The notes beneath the pieces were generated by a model. It was not told where the DNA came from. It did not search any database and saw only the letters and a program-made list of their open reading frames with translations. Both the position numbers and the translations under genes were made by a program. This document shows positions 5,645 through 7,159 of a stretch of 7,159 nucleotides of DNA, piece after piece (positions within the stretch are counted from its first letter, which is position 1; each line of letters opens with the position of its first letter). The stretch lies in assembly GCA_021772845.1 (NCBI GenBank), contig JAJFLF010000117.1, positions 1 to 7,159 of the forward strand, in the 5' to 3' direction. Source of the stretch: Mariprofundus sp. (lineage in GTDB: Bacteria > Pseudomonadota > Zetaproteobacteria > Mariprofundales > Mariprofundaceae).

Positions 5645-7159
5645 TGTCGAATCAAATAAAGCCTGAACAGGCGTCTGAACAGACATCAGAGCAAGCATCA
5701 GAACAGGAGCCATTAAATATTGCTGGCAAGCTTGGCAAGGCAGCCATGTTTTCCAATCTGACCCCGATGATCAGTATGCTTATTTTTCTGATCGGTGCAT
5801 TTGCATTGATGGTGACACCGCGTGAGGAGAATCCTCAGATTGATGTGCCTGCCGCCAATGTGATTGTACAGATGCAGGGTGCTTCTCCCGAAGAGGTGCA
5901 AAACCTGATTGTGCGGCCGCTGGAGATGGTGCTGCGTGAAATCACCGGTGTAGAACACACCTATGGCATGGCGATGGATTCTCAGGCTGTGGTCACAGTG
6001 ATGTTCGAAGTCGGCGAAGATAAAGAAGCCAGTCTGGTCAAATTATATGATCGTATGATGCATAGTATGGATCGATTACCAGCCGGAGCATCGCAGCCAC
6101 TGGTTAAACCATTGGATGTCGATGATGTACCTGCTTCGGTGATTACCCTCTCTTCAACGGAGATGGATGGTCTTGCGTTGAAACGGTTGGCTGAGCGTGT
6201 GCGTGATCAGTTGGCACCATTAGATGGTGTATCTGTTGCTGATATTATTGGTGGAAACGATCGTCAGATTCGCATTCAACTTGATCCCGTACGACTGGCT
6301 GCTTATCAGCTGGCGCTTGATAGTGTGCATCAGGTATTGCTCAGTGCCAATGCAGGTGGCCCAAGCGGAGTGTTGGTTGGAGACAACCAGGAGATAAAAG
6401 TCTGGCTTGATGGTTATTTGAAGAATGCCAGCGAAGTTGGTCATTTGATCGTAGGGCAGAGTGAAAACAAAGCGATCTATTTGAGCGATGTTGCCACCAT
6501 TAGCGATGGACCATCGGAAGTGAATCGTTATCATCGCATTGGTTTCGGTCAGTCATCAAATCCAGGTGGACTTGCATCGCCATCAAGGCCAGCGGTATCG
6601 ATTACACTGGCTAAAAAACGTGGCAGCAATGCGGTAGTGGTGACTGATCGTATCGCATCAAAACTGAACGCATTGAAGGGTGATTTTATCCCGGATAATG
6701 TGAGCGTGACCATTACCCGCGATTCCGGTGAACGGGCCAATGCCGCAGTGAATCTGTTGCTCGAACACCTTGGTATCGCGATAGCGACGGTGATCATTAT
6801 TCTGCTGCTGTTTCTGGGCTGGCGAGAAGCGGCGATTGTGACCATGAATATTCCGCTGATTCTGTTTGTTGTGCTGGCGGTTGGTCTGATTGCAGACCAG
6901 ACGATTAACCGTATTACCCTGTTTGCTTTGATTTTGGCCTTGGGGCTATTGGTCGATGACGCCATTGTGGTGATTGAAAATATTCATCGTCATTTGCGTA
7001 AAAAGGGTCGCCAGACAGCCGACACAGTGAAAGAGAAAGCACGCTTGATTGTTTTGGCGACCAACGAGACGGGTAAACCCACCATTATCGCGACCATTGC
7101 AGTGATTTTGGCCTTTATTCCGATGGCGTTTGTGACCGGCATGATGGGACCATACATGG
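5644..7159 (+). CDS. RND-superfamily efflux permease (AcrB/CzcA-like), 5' half; cut by the right edge
   Basis: The inner-membrane, proton-driven engine of the tripartite pump. 505 codons are visible of an expected 1,000 or more. Seen in order: a hydrophilic cytoplasmic tail (1-35) with tandem (P/S)EQx repeats; TM1 (about 40-57); the junction VTPREENPQI (57-66), characteristic of one RND branch; the periplasmic porter region (about 65-370), including LPAGASQPLVKPLDVDDVP; TM2 and TM3 (about 373-414); TM4 with LGLLVDDAIVVIENIHRH, whose D438 and D439 correspond to the proton-relay pair D407/D408 of AcrB; and TM5 (about 478-500), ending in GMMGPYM. The start overlaps the adaptor's stop (TAATG) with only a weak AGGCG upstream, so it is probably translated by reinitiation. 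RND membership is certain. Substrate class is not: the sequence does not carry clear hallmarks of the heavy-metal (CzcA/CusA) group, and a drug- or metabolite-exporting role is more likely. Confidence 0.94.
   Translation, partial: MSNQIKPEQASEQTSEQASEQEPLNIAGKLGKAAMFSNLTPMISMLIFLIGAFALMVTPREENPQIDVPAANVIVQMQGASPEEVQNLIVRPLEMVLREITGVEHTYGMAMDSQAVVTVMFEVGEDKEASLVKLYDRMMHSMDRLPAGASQPLVKPLDVDDVPASVITLSSTEMDGLALKRLAERVRDQLAPLDGVSVADIIGGNDRQIRIQLDPVRLAAYQLALDSVHQVLLSANAGGPSGVLVGDNQEIKVWLDGYLKNASEVGHLIVGQSENKAIYLSDVATISDGPSEVNRYHRIGFGQSSNPGGLASPSRPAVSITLAKKRGSNAVVVTDRIASKLNALKGDFIPDNVSVTITRDSGERANAAVNLLLEHLGIAIATVIIILLLFLGWREAAIVTMNIPLILFVVLAVGLIADQTINRITLFALILALGLLVDDAIVVIENIHRHLRKKGRQTADTVKEKARLIVLATNETGKPTIIATIAVILAFIPMAFVTGMMGPYM
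5662..5709 (+). repeat. Four tandem 12-bp units encoding PEQA-SEQT-SEQA-SEQE
   Basis: Four in-frame 12-base units, at 5662-5673, 5674-5685, 5686-5697 and 5698-5709, encode (P/S)-E-Q-x at the cytoplasmic N-terminus of the RND permease. The nucleotide copies have diverged at several positions, so the array is not very recent. Such arrays can gain or lose units by slippage without breaking the frame. Confidence 0.8.

Noticed and set aside
6220..6965. Minus-strand open frames opposite the RND permease
   Set aside because: The plus-strand frame carries conserved RND motifs throughout, including the TM4 Asp pair; the antisense frames are by-products.
1..7159. Mobile element, CRISPR array, tRNA or rRNA
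   Set aside because: No transposase or integrase frame, no terminal repeats, no regularly spaced direct repeats of CRISPR length and no RNA-gene sequence were seen. Coding density leaves only the 127-bp divergent gap.

Overview
This is a gene-dense window from a Gram-negative bacterium, probably a proteobacterium. Evidence for that is a complete envelope-spanning efflux set (outer-membrane TolC-like protein, periplasmic lipoprotein adaptor, RND inner-membrane pump), strong Shine-Dalgarno sites on two of the genes, and an mfd of proteobacterial layout. Base composition looks close to half G+C by eye. I cannot name the genus. Both ends cut through genes.

Layout. The left 2.1 kb is the N-terminal ~60% of mfd (transcription-repair coupling factor), on the minus strand and running off the left edge. 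Just upstream of it on the same strand, and probably co-transcribed, is a 205-residue protein with a receiver domain fused to a lone histidine-kinase H-box segment and no ATPase domain. A 127-bp divergent intergenic region (2756-2882) follows, unusually rich in inverted repeats. On the plus strand lies a tight four-gene operon: an ArsR-family repressor, a TolC-like outer-membrane factor, a membrane-fusion lipoprotein and an RND permease. The last three genes are joined by overlapping stop/start codons, and the permease is cut by the right edge.

How the genes fit together. The three structural genes together encode a self-sufficient tripartite pump. The ArsR-family protein is the likely local repressor. 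Two of its four cysteines (C37 and C103) sit in the positions, 66 residues apart, that hold the reactive cysteine pair of the persulfide/redox sensors BigR and SqrR, so the best reading is a thiol-switch repressor controlling an RND pump. No sulfur-oxidation gene is visible in the window. A perfect TATAAT overlaps the annotated start codon of the repressor and abuts an AT-rich dyad, which suggests autoregulation and raises the possibility that translation begins at Met9. The receiver/H-box protein and mfd look like an independent unit that shares only the divergent promoter region. The points most worth following are the thiol-sensor/RND pairing, the kinase-less REC-H-box protein and the repeat-rich intergenic region.
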